Part shown: positions 15,180-22,864 of the stretch, piece by piece
Numbering within the stretch: position 1 is the stretch's first letter
Layout: every line of letters begins with the position of its first letter
Assembly: GCA_002288455.1 (NCBI GenBank)
Contig: NEUS01000031.1
Span: 1 to 35,315, forward strand
Length of the DNA stretch: 35,315 nucleotides
Source: Opitutia bacterium Tous-C1TDCM
GTDB lineage: Bacteria > Verrucomicrobiota > Verrucomicrobiia > Opitutales > Opitutaceae
Direction of reading: 5' to 3'
Position numbers and translations under genes: made by a program
The notes under the pieces: generated by a model
Seen by the model: only the letters and a program-made list of their open reading frames with translations
Database searches by the model: none
Told to the model about the DNA's origin: nothing

Positions 15180-15692
15180 ATGAAAACCTCGTTTCGCCTC
15201 GTCCTCGTCTCCCTCCCGCTCGTCCTCGCCGGCACCGCCTTCGCGCAACCCGCCGATTCCGCCGGCCACCGCCGCGGCCCGCACGGTCCCCGCGGCAACG
15301 CCGCCATCCGCGTCCTCGACGCGGACCGCAACCACGAACTCTCCGCCGCGGAAATCGCCGGCGCCGCCGCCGCGCTCCGGACCCTCGACGCCGACAACGA
15401 CGGCACCGTCGCCGCGACGGAACTCCGCCCGGCCCGGCCCGCGCGGCCGGCCGACGCCCCTGCCCGCCCGGAACGCCCGGCCGGCAGCGGCGCCGATACC
15501 GCGCGTCCGGTCGATCCCGTGATGCTCGCCCTCGATGCCGACAAGAACGGCAGTCTCTCGGCCGGCGAACTCAACAACGCCGCCGCCAGCCTCGCCGCCC
15601 TCGATCTGAACAAAGACGGCAAGCTCACCGCCGACGAGTTCCGCCCCCTCCCCCCGGAAGGCGCCACCACCGGCCGCGGCCCGCGTCGCTGA
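15180..15692 (+). CDS. Periplasmic four-EF-hand calcium-binding protein
   Basis: A 170-residue exported protein with a signal peptide cut after AFA (residue 22). It has four EF-hand-type loops starting with DxD or DxN: residues 47-58 (DADRNHELSAAE), 70-81 (DADNDGTVAATE), 119-130 (DADKNGSLSAGE) and 142-153 (DLNKDGKLTADE). Each ends in Glu at position 12, as needed for Ca2+ binding. Loop 1 has His at position 6 where Gly is usual, so it may be weaker. The two pairs are separated by an Ala/Pro/Arg-rich linker (83-110). It follows the kinase gene in the same direction and ends at a strong terminator. A role as calcium buffer or as sensor partner of the kinase is inference. Confidence 0.9.
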   Translation: MKTSFRLVLVSLPLVLAGTAFAQPADSAGHRRGPHGPRGNAAIRVLDADRNHELSAAEIAGAAAALRTLDADNDGTVAATELRPARPARPADAPARPERPAGSGADTARPVDPVMLALDADKNGSLSAGELNNAAASLAALDLNKDGKLTADEFRPLPPEGATTGRGPRR

Positions 15693-15719
15693 ACGCCGCC
15701 GGTCAACCTCGACACCCGA

Positions 15720-15748
15720 CCCCGCCGGCTCTGCCGGCGGGGTTTTTT
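15720..15748 (+). terminator. Intrinsic terminator after the EF-hand gene
   Basis: Arms CCCCGCCGG (15720-15728) and CCGGCGGGG (15734-15742) are perfect complements with a 5-nt loop, followed by six Ts. Confidence 0.92.
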
Positions 15749-15765
15749 GTCGGGGCGTTTCGCAG

Positions 15766-15800
15766 CCTTCGGGTTCCCGACCTTCAACCTCAGGCTCTCC
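15766..15800 (+). repeat. Short heptamer array, pyrimidine-type
   Basis: CCTTCGG and then CCTTCAA, CCTCAGG, CTCTCCC continue the 7-bp rhythm with one slipped base between. It is located between the EF-hand terminator and the 3' end of lutC. Confidence 0.45.
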
Positions 15801-15818
15801 CGCCCGCCTCATCCCGCC

Positions 15819-16430
15819 TCAAACAATCAGCGCGATTTGCACCCCGGGACCGTGCACGCCCTCGATGAGAATGCCCTCGACGTCTGCGGTTTTCGACGGA
15901 CCCGTGACCCAGACCACGTTGCGGTCCGGTCCGAGCGCCGCGACCGCCTGCGTGAGGTCGGAAAAAATCGTCGCGCGTTCCACCACCGCGATGTGCACCC
16001 ACGGCGCGAGCGCGGCCAGCCGCCGCGAGGTCGCCGCGTCGTTGAGCACGATCGTGCCGGATTCGGCGACCGCACCGGCCGCGCGCGTGATGCCGAAAGC
16101 GTAATCGTCGACGCGCTTGCGGTCGAAGTCGGTCTCCACCGTGAAGCCCGCGCCGAAGTGCGGCGCCAACTGCGGCCACAGCGCCGGGTCGCAATAGCCG
16201 CGGGTCCAGCCCCCGGCCTTCAGGAACTCGGCGACAGCGGCCGCCGAGGTGTAGGCGTGGGCGCTCACGCGCTTCATGCGCTCGGCGAGCAGCTCGGCGA
16301 GATCGCGGCCCGCGATCATTTTCCGCAGCACCGCCATGTCGGCATCGTACTGCGGCAACGGGGCGCGTTCGCGCAGGGGCGCAAGCGCGCCGCGGACTCG
16401 GGACAAAATGGCTTCGCGATCGTCGGTCAT
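15819..16430 (-). CDS. lutC: LutC-like lactate utilisation protein (LUD domain)
   Basis: A 203-residue LUD-domain protein. It starts MTDDREAILSRVRGAL, a typical LutC N-terminus. Family features include ITRAAGAVAESGTIVLNDAATSRRLAALAPWVHIAVV and the C-terminal VTGPSKTADVEGILIEGVHGPG, with ESGTI and GPSKTADIE-type motifs conserved in LUD proteins. LutA, LutB and LutC together oxidise L-lactate to pyruvate in the cytoplasm. Its ATG overlaps the stop of the OPT gene (ATGA), so it should be translationally coupled to that transporter. It is the last gene of the operon, and no clear terminator is visible after it. Confidence 0.92.
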   Translation of the reverse strand: MTDDREAILSRVRGALAPLRERAPLPQYDADMAVLRKMIAGRDLAELLAERMKRVSAHAYTSAAAVAEFLKAGGWTRGYCDPALWPQLAPHFGAGFTVETDFDRKRVDDYAFGITRAAGAVAESGTIVLNDAATSRRLAALAPWVHIAVVERATIFSDLTQAVAALGPDRNVVWVTGPSKTADVEGILIEGVHGPGVQIALIV

Positions 16431-18718
16431 GGGCGGGAGCGGGGGGCGGAGAGCAGTTTTTCGCGCGCGACGAGGTACAGAAAACCCACGATCAGCGCGA
16501 AGGGAATGAGCGCGAGGGCATCGGCATGCGGCCCTTCGAAAAACGGATTGTGCGCCGCGGCCCACTTCGTGACCGCCGCATCGAAATCGCCCAGCACGCC
16601 CGCGAGAAACGCGATCACGATGCCCGCGATCGCCCCGCCGGCGATGTAGCCCGAGGCCAGCAGCACGCCGGGGCTCTTGTCGCTCTCCGCGGCGAATTGC
16701 TCTTCCGTCAACGCGGCATGCGTGGCCCGGCGGCGCATCTTCCGGTCGACCAGCCAGCGCACGAGGCCGCCGACAAAGATCGGCGTCGAGGCCGAAAGCG
16801 GCAGATACACGCCGACCGCGAACGCCAGCGCCGGCACAAAGGACAACTGCATCGTCACCGCGATCATCACGCCGAGCAGCACCAGCGCCCACGGCAATTT
16901 CTGGTCGAGGATACCCTTGATGATGTAGGAAACGAGCGTCGCCTTCGGAGCGTCGAACTTGCGGACTTCGGTGCCGTCGGGGCGTTTCGAATACGCGCCG
17001 TTGATGCCGGGATCGACGAACCACACCGCCGCCCCGCGCTCGTCCACGAAGTATTTCCCCGCCGGGCCGCCCGCGGCATCCGTCTTGTGCCAGACGCGGT
17101 ACTGTTTCCCGTCGTCGCGGGCCTGCGGGCCGACGAGGCCCTGCGTGCCGGGTTCGAGTTTCGCCACGTCGGTCGCGAGCCCCGGCGCCACCTGCGCGGA
17201 GGGCATGTAGACGACGGCGGAGTCGTTGAGCTTGAGCAAAATCGGCCCGAGCAACACGGCCGACGCAAAGGCGCCGATCAAGATCGCGTACTGCTGCAGC
17301 TTCGGCGTGCCGCCGAGCAAGAAGCCGGTCTTCAGGTCCTGCGAGGTGGTGCCGCCGTTCGAGGCGGCGATGCAGACGATGGCGCCGACCGAGAGCGCGG
17401 TGACGTAGTAGGTGCCGCCCTTCCAGCCGACCAACAGAAAGACGAGGCAGGTGAACAACAGCGTCGCCACCGTCATGCCGGAAATCGGATTCGAGGAAGA
17501 ACCGATCTCGCCGGTGAGCCGCGACGACACGGCGACGAAGAGAAACCCGAGGACCACGATCAGCAGCGCGCCGAGCAGGTTCATGTGCAGCGACGGCGCG
17601 AGCATGATCAGCGCGATCAGCACCACGATGCCGATGCCGACAAACTTCATCGACAGGTCGCGGTCCGTCCGCGGCGTATCGCCCGCGGCCACCGCCGCCC
17701 CGGGTCCCCGCAGGCCGGCGAATCCGCCGCGCAAGCCGTGCCAGATCGTCGGCAGCGCCTGGATCAAACTGATGATGCCGCCGGCCGCCACGGCCCCCGC
17801 GCCGATGTAGAGAATGTAGGCGCTGCGGATCCCGTTGGCCGAAAGCTCGGAAATCGGCGCGGTCGCGGGCGCCAGCGCACCGGGCAGGCCTTCGCCGAAA
17901 AATTTGATCAACGGAATCAGCAACAGGTACGAGAGCACGCCGCCGGCGCACATGACCGACGCGATGCGCGGGCCGATGATGTAGCCGACGCCGACGAGCT
18001 CGGGCGAAATCTCCGCGCCGACGGAACCGGACTTGAGCGGCGCCCCGAAAACTTTTTCCGGCACGTCCTTCCAGCCCTTGAAGGCGATGTTGAGCGTTTT
18101 GTAGAGGAGGCCGATCGCGAAGCCGGTGAAGACGACCTTGGCGCCGGGCGAAGTCCCGAGGCCCGCGGCCTCGGCGGCGCGCATCTCGGCCTGGGCGGAC
18201 GGCGACGCCGCGGCGCGGGATTCGGCATTGGCGCCGGCGCGCAGGACCGCGGCGCAGGCCGTGCCTTCCGGATACTTCAGGACGCCGTGTTCGTGCACGA
18301 TCAGCGCGCGGCGCAACGGCACCATCATCAGAATGCCGAGCAGGCCGCCGAGCAGGCCGACCAGCAGCACGCGCGTCAGCTCGAGATCGAAGCCCAGAAT
18401 CAAAATCGCGGGCATCGTGACGCCGATGCCGAACGCGATCGACTCGCCCGCGGATCCGGCGGTCTGCGTGATGTTGTTTTCCAGAATCGTGGAATCGCGG
18501 ACGCCGACCTTGGAAAACGCGCGGAACATCGCGAGCGAGATGACCGCGACGGGAATCGAGGCGCTGACCGTGAGCCCGACCTTGAGCACAAGGTACAGCG
18601 ACGAGGCGCCGAAAATGATGCCGAGCACCGTGCCCGTGAGCACGGCGCGCAGCGTGAACTCGCGCATCGCGGTGCCGTCCGGGATGTAGGGTTCGAATTT
18701 CGCGGACGGAGGCGTCAT
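16427..18718 (-). CDS. OPT-family oligopeptide transporter
   Basis: A 763-residue polytopic membrane protein of the OPT family. It begins FEPYIPDGTAMREFTLRAVLTGTVLG, the family N-terminus, and continues with LKVGLTVSASIPVAVISLA, ENNITQTAGSAGESIAFGIG, YPEGTACAAVLRAG and SNGGTTSQDLKTGFLLGGTP, all characteristic of OPT carriers. These move oligopeptides or metal-siderophore complexes with protons. A non-membrane loop of about 110 residues (after NDSAVVYMPSAQVAPG) is unusual, being charged and soluble-looking. The gene is inserted between lutB and lutC and overlaps lutC by 4 bp. No lactate permease is present, so a role in substrate entry for this pathway is possible but unproven. Confidence 0.93.
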   Translation of the reverse strand: MTPPSAKFEPYIPDGTAMREFTLRAVLTGTVLGIIFGASSLYLVLKVGLTVSASIPVAVISLAMFRAFSKVGVRDSTILENNITQTAGSAGESIAFGIGVTMPAILILGFDLELTRVLLVGLLGGLLGILMMVPLRRALIVHEHGVLKYPEGTACAAVLRAGANAESRAAASPSAQAEMRAAEAAGLGTSPGAKVVFTGFAIGLLYKTLNIAFKGWKDVPEKVFGAPLKSGSVGAEISPELVGVGYIIGPRIASVMCAGGVLSYLLLIPLIKFFGEGLPGALAPATAPISELSANGIRSAYILYIGAGAVAAGGIISLIQALPTIWHGLRGGFAGLRGPGAAVAAGDTPRTDRDLSMKFVGIGIVVLIALIMLAPSLHMNLLGALLIVVLGFLFVAVSSRLTGEIGSSSNPISGMTVATLLFTCLVFLLVGWKGGTYYVTALSVGAIVCIAASNGGTTSQDLKTGFLLGGTPKLQQYAILIGAFASAVLLGPILLKLNDSAVVYMPSAQVAPGLATDVAKLEPGTQGLVGPQARDDGKQYRVWHKTDAAGGPAGKYFVDERGAAVWFVDPGINGAYSKRPDGTEVRKFDAPKATLVSYIIKGILDQKLPWALVLLGVMIAVTMQLSFVPALAFAVGVYLPLSASTPIFVGGLVRWLVDRKMRRRATHAALTEEQFAAESDKSPGVLLASGYIAGGAIAGIVIAFLAGVLGDFDAAVTKWAAAHNPFFEGPHADALALIPFALIVGFLYLVAREKLLSAPRSRP

Positions 18719-18758
18719 GGCGGACAGGGCAACGGAAACCGCGGGCCGGCGCGGCGCG

Positions 18759-20144
18759 CTACTTGGCGCGCTGGCGCAGCCATTTTCTGAATTCGCCGCC
18801 GCGCCACGTCGGCAGGGCGCGTTTGTCGGCCCACGCCTGCAAGGCCGGCACGGGAATCAGTTTCGTCGGCACGTAATCCAGCAGTTTGCCGCCGGCCAAG
18901 GCGGCCTTCCACGCCGTCGGCTGCGACGCCATCAACGCCCACGCGCCCATCGGCGGCGTGCCGGGCGACGGCACGTTTTCCTCCTTGGCGCGGTTGCGCA
19001 GGCGGAGGAGCAGATCGGGAATCGGGATATTGACGGGGCAGACTTCGTTGCAGGCCCCGCAGAGCGAGGAGGCCTTCGGCAGATCGGCCTTCTGCGGAAA
19101 CTTGTCCTTCATCAGCAGCGGCGAGAGTACGGCGCCGACGGGACCGGGGTAGACGCTGCGGTAGGCGTGGCCGCTGGCCTGCCGGTAAACAGGGCAGACG
19201 TTGAGGCAGGCGCCGCAACGGATGCAGCGCAGAATCTCGCGGCAATCGCTCGCGAGCACCTCGGTGCGGCCGTTGTCGACGAAGATCACGTGCATCTCCT
19301 CGGGGCCGTCGGGCTGCGTCGGCGCCTTCGGGCCGGAGATGAACTCGGTGTAAACCGTGAGGTCCTGCGCCGTGCCCGAACGGCCGAGCAAATTGAGCAG
19401 AATCGAAAGATCGCAGTCGCGCGGCACGATTTTCTCGATGCCGACGAGGACGATGTGGCACTTCGTGGCGGCGAGACAGAACCGGGAGTTGCCCTCGTTC
19501 GTCACGAGCACGATGCGGCCGCTTTCCGCGGAAACAAAGTTCGCGCCCGTGAGACCGACGTCGGCTTCGAGGTATTTGTGCCGGAGGAAGTGGCGGGCGC
19601 GGCGCGTGATCGTGCCGGGGTCGTCGTTGTAGGCGCCGAGGCCCTCGCGCTCGAAGCTCGTCGCGATCTCGCGGCGGTTCTTGTGGATGATCGGGCGGAC
19701 GATGTGGCTCGGGTGGTCGTCGTCGATCTGGACGATGAATTCGCCCAAGTCCGTCTCGAGCGCCTCGAGGCCGTGCTGCTCGAGAAAATGCGCCAGCTCG
19801 ATCTCCTCGCTGACCATGGTCTTGGCTTTGACCATCTTGGTCGCGCCGCGGTCGCGCATGATCTTGAGCACCGTGGCGCAGGCGCTCTCGGCCGTGCCGG
19901 CCCAGTGGACCTGCGCGCCGTTGGCTTTCAGCCGCGCTTCGACCTGCGGCAAATAGGTATCCAGATTCTCGATCGCGTGCTGCTTGATCTCGCCCGCGAG
20001 CTCCCGGAGGCGATCGGGATCGGCGAATTGGTCGAAGAGCAGCTTGGTCCGCTTCTCGTGCGTGGACTTCGTGCTTTGGTAAACGGAAGCGCGGGTATCG
20101 GCCTTGAGCCCGGCGGAATACTGGTCGATCGGCTGGAAACGCAT
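18759..20144 (-). CDS. lutB: LutB-like iron-sulfur lactate oxidation protein
   Basis: A 461-residue protein of the LutB family. The N-terminal LUD part (about 70-300) contains KAKTMVSEEIELAHFLEQHG and GLTGANFVSAESGRIVLVTNEGN. Two ferredoxin-like Cys sets follow: CIRCGACLNVCPVY (307-320) and LCGACNEVCPVNIPIPDLLL (361-380). These should bind two [4Fe-4S] clusters that carry electrons from lactate. The C-terminus ends KWLRQRAK. It lies 10 bp after lutA and 40 bp before the OPT gene. The ATG read from 20144 fits the family start. Confidence 0.95.
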   Translation of the reverse strand: MRFQPIDQYSAGLKADTRASVYQSTKSTHEKRTKLLFDQFADPDRLRELAGEIKQHAIENLDTYLPQVEARLKANGAQVHWAGTAESACATVLKIMRDRGATKMVKAKTMVSEEIELAHFLEQHGLEALETDLGEFIVQIDDDHPSHIVRPIIHKNRREIATSFEREGLGAYNDDPGTITRRARHFLRHKYLEADVGLTGANFVSAESGRIVLVTNEGNSRFCLAATKCHIVLVGIEKIVPRDCDLSILLNLLGRSGTAQDLTVYTEFISGPKAPTQPDGPEEMHVIFVDNGRTEVLASDCREILRCIRCGACLNVCPVYRQASGHAYRSVYPGPVGAVLSPLLMKDKFPQKADLPKASSLCGACNEVCPVNIPIPDLLLRLRNRAKEENVPSPGTPPMGAWALMASQPTAWKAALAGGKLLDYVPTKLIPVPALQAWADKRALPTWRGGEFRKWLRQRAK

Positions 20145-20154
20145 CGTCGGGGCC

Positions 20155-20919
20155 TCAGGCTTTCGCCGTCTTGAGCGCGTCGCGCAGCACTTGCGCGAGG
20201 TGCAGGGTCTTGACCGGCTTGCCTTCCTTCGCGGCCAGGCCGCCGAGGTGCATCATGCAGCTCATGTCGCCGGAGACGACGACGTCGGGGTTCGCCGCGC
20301 GCATGTGCTCCAGTTTCAAATCGCCCATCGCCGAGGAAATATTGGGAAACGAAACCGAGAACGTGCCGCCGAAACCGCAGCACTGTTCGCCTTCGCCGAA
20401 CTGCGCGAGCTTCAGGCCCGCGATCGAGCCCAGCAACGCCAGCGCCGCCTCGCCGCTCGCCGTGCCGCGCGTGTGGCAGGCGCGGTGGAAGGCCACCGTC
20501 GCCGGATAGGAGCCGGGCCAGGTCTTCACGCCGAGGCCGTTGACGATGAAATCCGCCAGCTCCCAGGTGCGCCGGCCGAGCGCCGCGACCTCGGGCAGGT
20601 CGCTTTCCTTTTCGAATTCCAAAACCGCGCCGTGAAACATCATCGCCGCGCACGAACCGCTCGGCACCACCACCGGATCCTCGCCCGCGAAGGTCCGCAC
20701 CGTGTGCCGCACGACGCGCCGCGACGCCGTCCAATCGCCGCCGTTGAAGGCCGGCTGCCCGCAGCAGGTCTGCCCTTCCGGAAAGACCACGGTGACGCCG
20801 AGGTGTTCGAGGACTTCGACGGTGGCCGCGGCGACGTCGTCGTAGAAGGCGTCGCACAGGCAAGTGGCCATGAGCTGCACGCGTTTGCCGGTGATGGGAC
20901 TGCGCTCGGTGTTGAGCAT
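20155..20919 (-). CDS. lutA: LutA-like CCG-domain lactate oxidation protein
   Basis: A 254-residue protein with two CCG cysteine-rich domains: TCCGQPAFNGG (51-61) with the earlier MATCLCDAFYDD, and the second EQCCGFGGTFSVSFP with the preceding HRACHTRG. This layout is that of LutA/YkgE proteins and heterodisulfide-reductase-like subunits, where the cysteines bind iron-sulfur or zinc centres. It is the first gene of the minus-strand lut operon, and its promoter lies in the 288-bp region shared with rhaB. The ATG at 20919 adds a short leader (MLNTERSPITG) before the first conserved block; a downstream start at MATCL is possible. Confidence 0.94.
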   Translation of the reverse strand: MLNTERSPITGKRVQLMATCLCDAFYDDVAAATVEVLEHLGVTVVFPEGQTCCGQPAFNGGDWTASRRVVRHTVRTFAGEDPVVVPSGSCAAMMFHGAVLEFEKESDLPEVAALGRRTWELADFIVNGLGVKTWPGSYPATVAFHRACHTRGTASGEAALALLGSIAGLKLAQFGEGEQCCGFGGTFSVSFPNISSAMGDLKLEHMRAANPDVVVSGDMSCMMHLGGLAAKEGKPVKTLHLAQVLRDALKTAKA

Positions 20920-20988
20920 GAAGTGGGGAGGAAAACCGTGTGTCGCCCCCGGGGTCTTGCAACCGAAATTCCCGCTCCGTGAGATGGG

Positions 20989-21016
20989 GGATCGCGGATT
21001 GCGGAATGCGGATTGC
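20989..21016 (+). repeat. Heptamer array of GGATTGC type
   Basis: Four units in register: GGATCGC, GGATTGC, GGAATGC, GGATTGC. The purine side is on the plus strand, facing the pyrimidine-type array at 21061. Confidence 0.75.
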
Positions 21017-21060
21017 CGCCGGCGCAGTCCTTCGCAGCAATTGCGGGCGGCCGTCGGCCT

Positions 21061-21172
21061 TCAGCAGTCAGCCTTCAGCAATCAGCCGTCAGCCCTCCGG
21101 TCTCCGGTCTTCGGTTTCCGGTTTTCAATTCCGCCTTCCCCCTTTCGCCTTTCGCCTTCTCCGTTTTCCCAA
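21061..21172 (+). repeat. Long degenerate heptamer array, sixteen units
   Basis: The block reads as sixteen 7-bp units in perfect register, drifting along the array. It begins with TCAGCAG and TCAGCCT types, goes through TCCGGTC/TTCGGTT types, then TCGCCTT types, and ends in TTCCCAA. Nearly every unit has T or C at positions 1 and 2. The pattern continues less regularly to the rhaB start. This is the clearest member of the heptamer family in the window. Confidence 0.85.
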
Positions 21173-21207
21173 TTTCCCAATTTTCCCCTTTCCCAATTTT
21201 CCTCCCC

Positions 21208-22665
21208 ATGCCCTCCCTTTTCACCGCCGCCCTCGATTTCGGTGCGACCAGTGGTCGCGTGATTCTCGGCGAATGGTCCCGCCACCGGCTCACGTTGACG
21301 GAAGTCCACCGTTTCCCGAACGCCTTCCGCTCCCTCAACGGCCATGACTATTGGGAAATCGGCACGCTCTGGCACGAAGCCCTCGTCGGCCTGCGCAAGG
21401 CCGTCGCCGCCCTGCCGAAAAAGGCCACCCTCGCCTCCGTCGGCGTCGATTGCTGGGGCGTCGATTTCGCCCTGCTCAACGACCAGGGCCGCCTCGTTTT
21501 CCCGATCCACGCCTACCGCGATCCGCGCTCCCAGCCCGGCCTGCAGCGCCTCGCCAACACCCGCGCCGCCCTCGCCCGCATCTACGCCGCCACCGGCATC
21601 CCGAACGTCTTCTACAACTCCTCCCTTCATCTTGAGGAAACGGTCGCCAACTGCCCCGCCATCACCGACCTCGCGACGCGCTGCCTCTTCCTGCCCGATT
21701 ATTTCAATTACCTCCTCTCCGGCAAAATGGAGGTCGAGCTCACCATCGCCAGCACCTCGCAACTGCTCGATGTCCACTCCACGGGTTGGTCCGCGGAAGC
21801 GTTGAAATACTTCCGCCTGCCGCCGTCGTGGTTCTCGGCGCCGATCCTCTCCGGCACCAAGCTCGGCAAACTGCGCCCCGAAGTCGTCGCCGGCAGCGCC
21901 GCCCTCGCCAAGACGCAGGTCATCGCCGTCCCCGGCCACGACACCGCCTGCGCCTACGATGCCATGCCCGCCGCGCCCGACGGCACCGATCTCTACCTCA
22001 GCTCCGGCACCTGGTCGCTCGTCGGCTGCGAGAGCGACACCCCCGTCCTTGGCGCCGAAGCCCAGGAAGCGCGCATCTCCAACGAGCGCATCGGCGACGG
22101 CCGCTACCGCCCCTTGACCAACGTCATCGGCCTTTGGCTGCTCGAAGGCATCATGAAGGACTTCGCCACCCGGCCGACCAACGACCGCCAATGGGCCGCC
22201 CTCATCAAGGCTGCGGAAAAACTCCCCGCGCCCGCCGCTCTCCTCGACGTCAAGGATCCCGGTTTCGCGAACCCGCCCTCGATGAAGGCCGCGATCGACG
22301 CGCACCTGAAACGCCGGAAACTCCGCGCCCCCGCCGACCTCGCCGCTTACACGCGCCTGATCTGCGCCTCCCTCGGCCAGGGCCACGCCGACGCCATGCG
22401 CAACTTCGAGCGCATGATGAACCGCCGCTTCAAACGCATCCTCATCGTCGGCGGCGGCTCCAAGAACCGCCTGCTTTGCCAGGCCACGGCCGACGCCGCC
22501 GGCATCCCCGTGATCAGCTTCGCCCTCGAAGGCACCGCCGTCGGCAACATCGCCCGCCAGCTCATCGGCCTCGGCGCCGTCAAAGATCTCGCCGCCTTCC
22601 GCCGCCACCTCGGCGCCGACCTGCAGCAGACGGTGTATTCGCCGCGCCCGCGCCCCGGCGCCTGA
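21208..22665 (+). CDS. rhaB: Rhamnulokinase (FGGY-family carbohydrate kinase)
   Basis: A 485-residue FGGY kinase. The N-terminal phosphate motif is AALDFGATSGRVILGE (residues 7-22). Other family segments are GVDCWGVDFALLNDQGRL, HAYRDPR, LPDYFNYLLSGK, the catalytic-base region PGHDTACAYDAMP and SSGTWSLVGCE. The C-terminal ATP site is ILIVGGGSKNRLLCQATADAAG. This matches L-rhamnulose kinase, which makes rhamnulose-1-phosphate for RhaD cleavage into DHAP and lactaldehyde. The ATG at 21208 is chosen because the upstream in-frame sequence is the heptamer array. It is divergent from the lut operon. No other rha gene is in the window. A related pentulose or fuculose substrate cannot be excluded. Confidence 0.9.
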   Translation: MPSLFTAALDFGATSGRVILGEWSRHRLTLTEVHRFPNAFRSLNGHDYWEIGTLWHEALVGLRKAVAALPKKATLASVGVDCWGVDFALLNDQGRLVFPIHAYRDPRSQPGLQRLANTRAALARIYAATGIPNVFYNSSLHLEETVANCPAITDLATRCLFLPDYFNYLLSGKMEVELTIASTSQLLDVHSTGWSAEALKYFRLPPSWFSAPILSGTKLGKLRPEVVAGSAALAKTQVIAVPGHDTACAYDAMPAAPDGTDLYLSSGTWSLVGCESDTPVLGAEAQEARISNERIGDGRYRPLTNVIGLWLLEGIMKDFATRPTNDRQWAALIKAAEKLPAPAALLDVKDPGFANPPSMKAAIDAHLKRRKLRAPADLAAYTRLICASLGQGHADAMRNFERMMNRRFKRILIVGGGSKNRLLCQATADAAGIPVISFALEGTAVGNIARQLIGLGAVKDLAAFRRHLGADLQQTVYSPRPRPGA

Positions 22666-22692
22666 GATCGGATCACGCCGGATTGCGCTTGG

Positions 22693-22754
22693 GTAGGGGA
22701 GCGCCTCGTGCGCGCCTTGACCGCATGGGCGCGCACGACAAGTCGCGCCCCTAC
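22693..22754. repeat. Long imperfect palindrome, likely dispersed REP-like repeat
   Basis: The left arm starts GTAGGGG and ends CGTGCGCGCC (22693-22716). The right arm (22728-22754) is complementary, starting GGCGCGCACG and ending CGCCCCTAC. They are separated by an 11-nt loop, and the arms differ by a few bases and a 3-nt indel. The right arm encodes HDKSRPY in one frame, a peptide I associate with spurious small ORFs in dispersed repeats of many bacteria. It lies between rhaB and the pilin operon and may act as a terminator or mobile repeat. Confidence 0.7.
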
Positions 22755-22864
22755 GCCGCACTCCGCCGCAGCCAAGATGGGGTTAAGATCGGCTCCGGCG
22801 GACCGATAAGGAAGGGAATCCGTTTTCCCAACCTTGTCGCGTCCCCCGCTTTGAACGTCCGGCC

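Larger units (their letters stand above)
20920..21207. other. Divergent lutA / rhaB regulatory region filled with heptamer arrays
   Basis: A 288-bp region between the two divergent starts. About half of it consists of degenerate 7-bp tandem units (20989-21016 and 21061-21172), followed by a pyrimidine-rich stretch up to the rhaB ATG with no Shine-Dalgarno sequence. Both promoters are expected here. I see no clear operator besides the arrays. Confidence 0.6.

Noticed and set aside
16526..18790. A 754-codon open frame antisense to the OPT transporter gene
   Set aside because: Charged repetitive translation (many Arg, Asp, Glu, His) without motifs, while the opposite strand encodes a clear OPT protein.
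21061..21172. CRISPR array
   Set aside because: Units are 7 bp, degenerate and without spacers; no cas genes are nearby.
22725..22860. Small ORF encoding MGAHDKSRPY and more
   Set aside because: It lies in the right arm of a palindromic repeat; such ORFs are typical artefacts of dispersed repeats.
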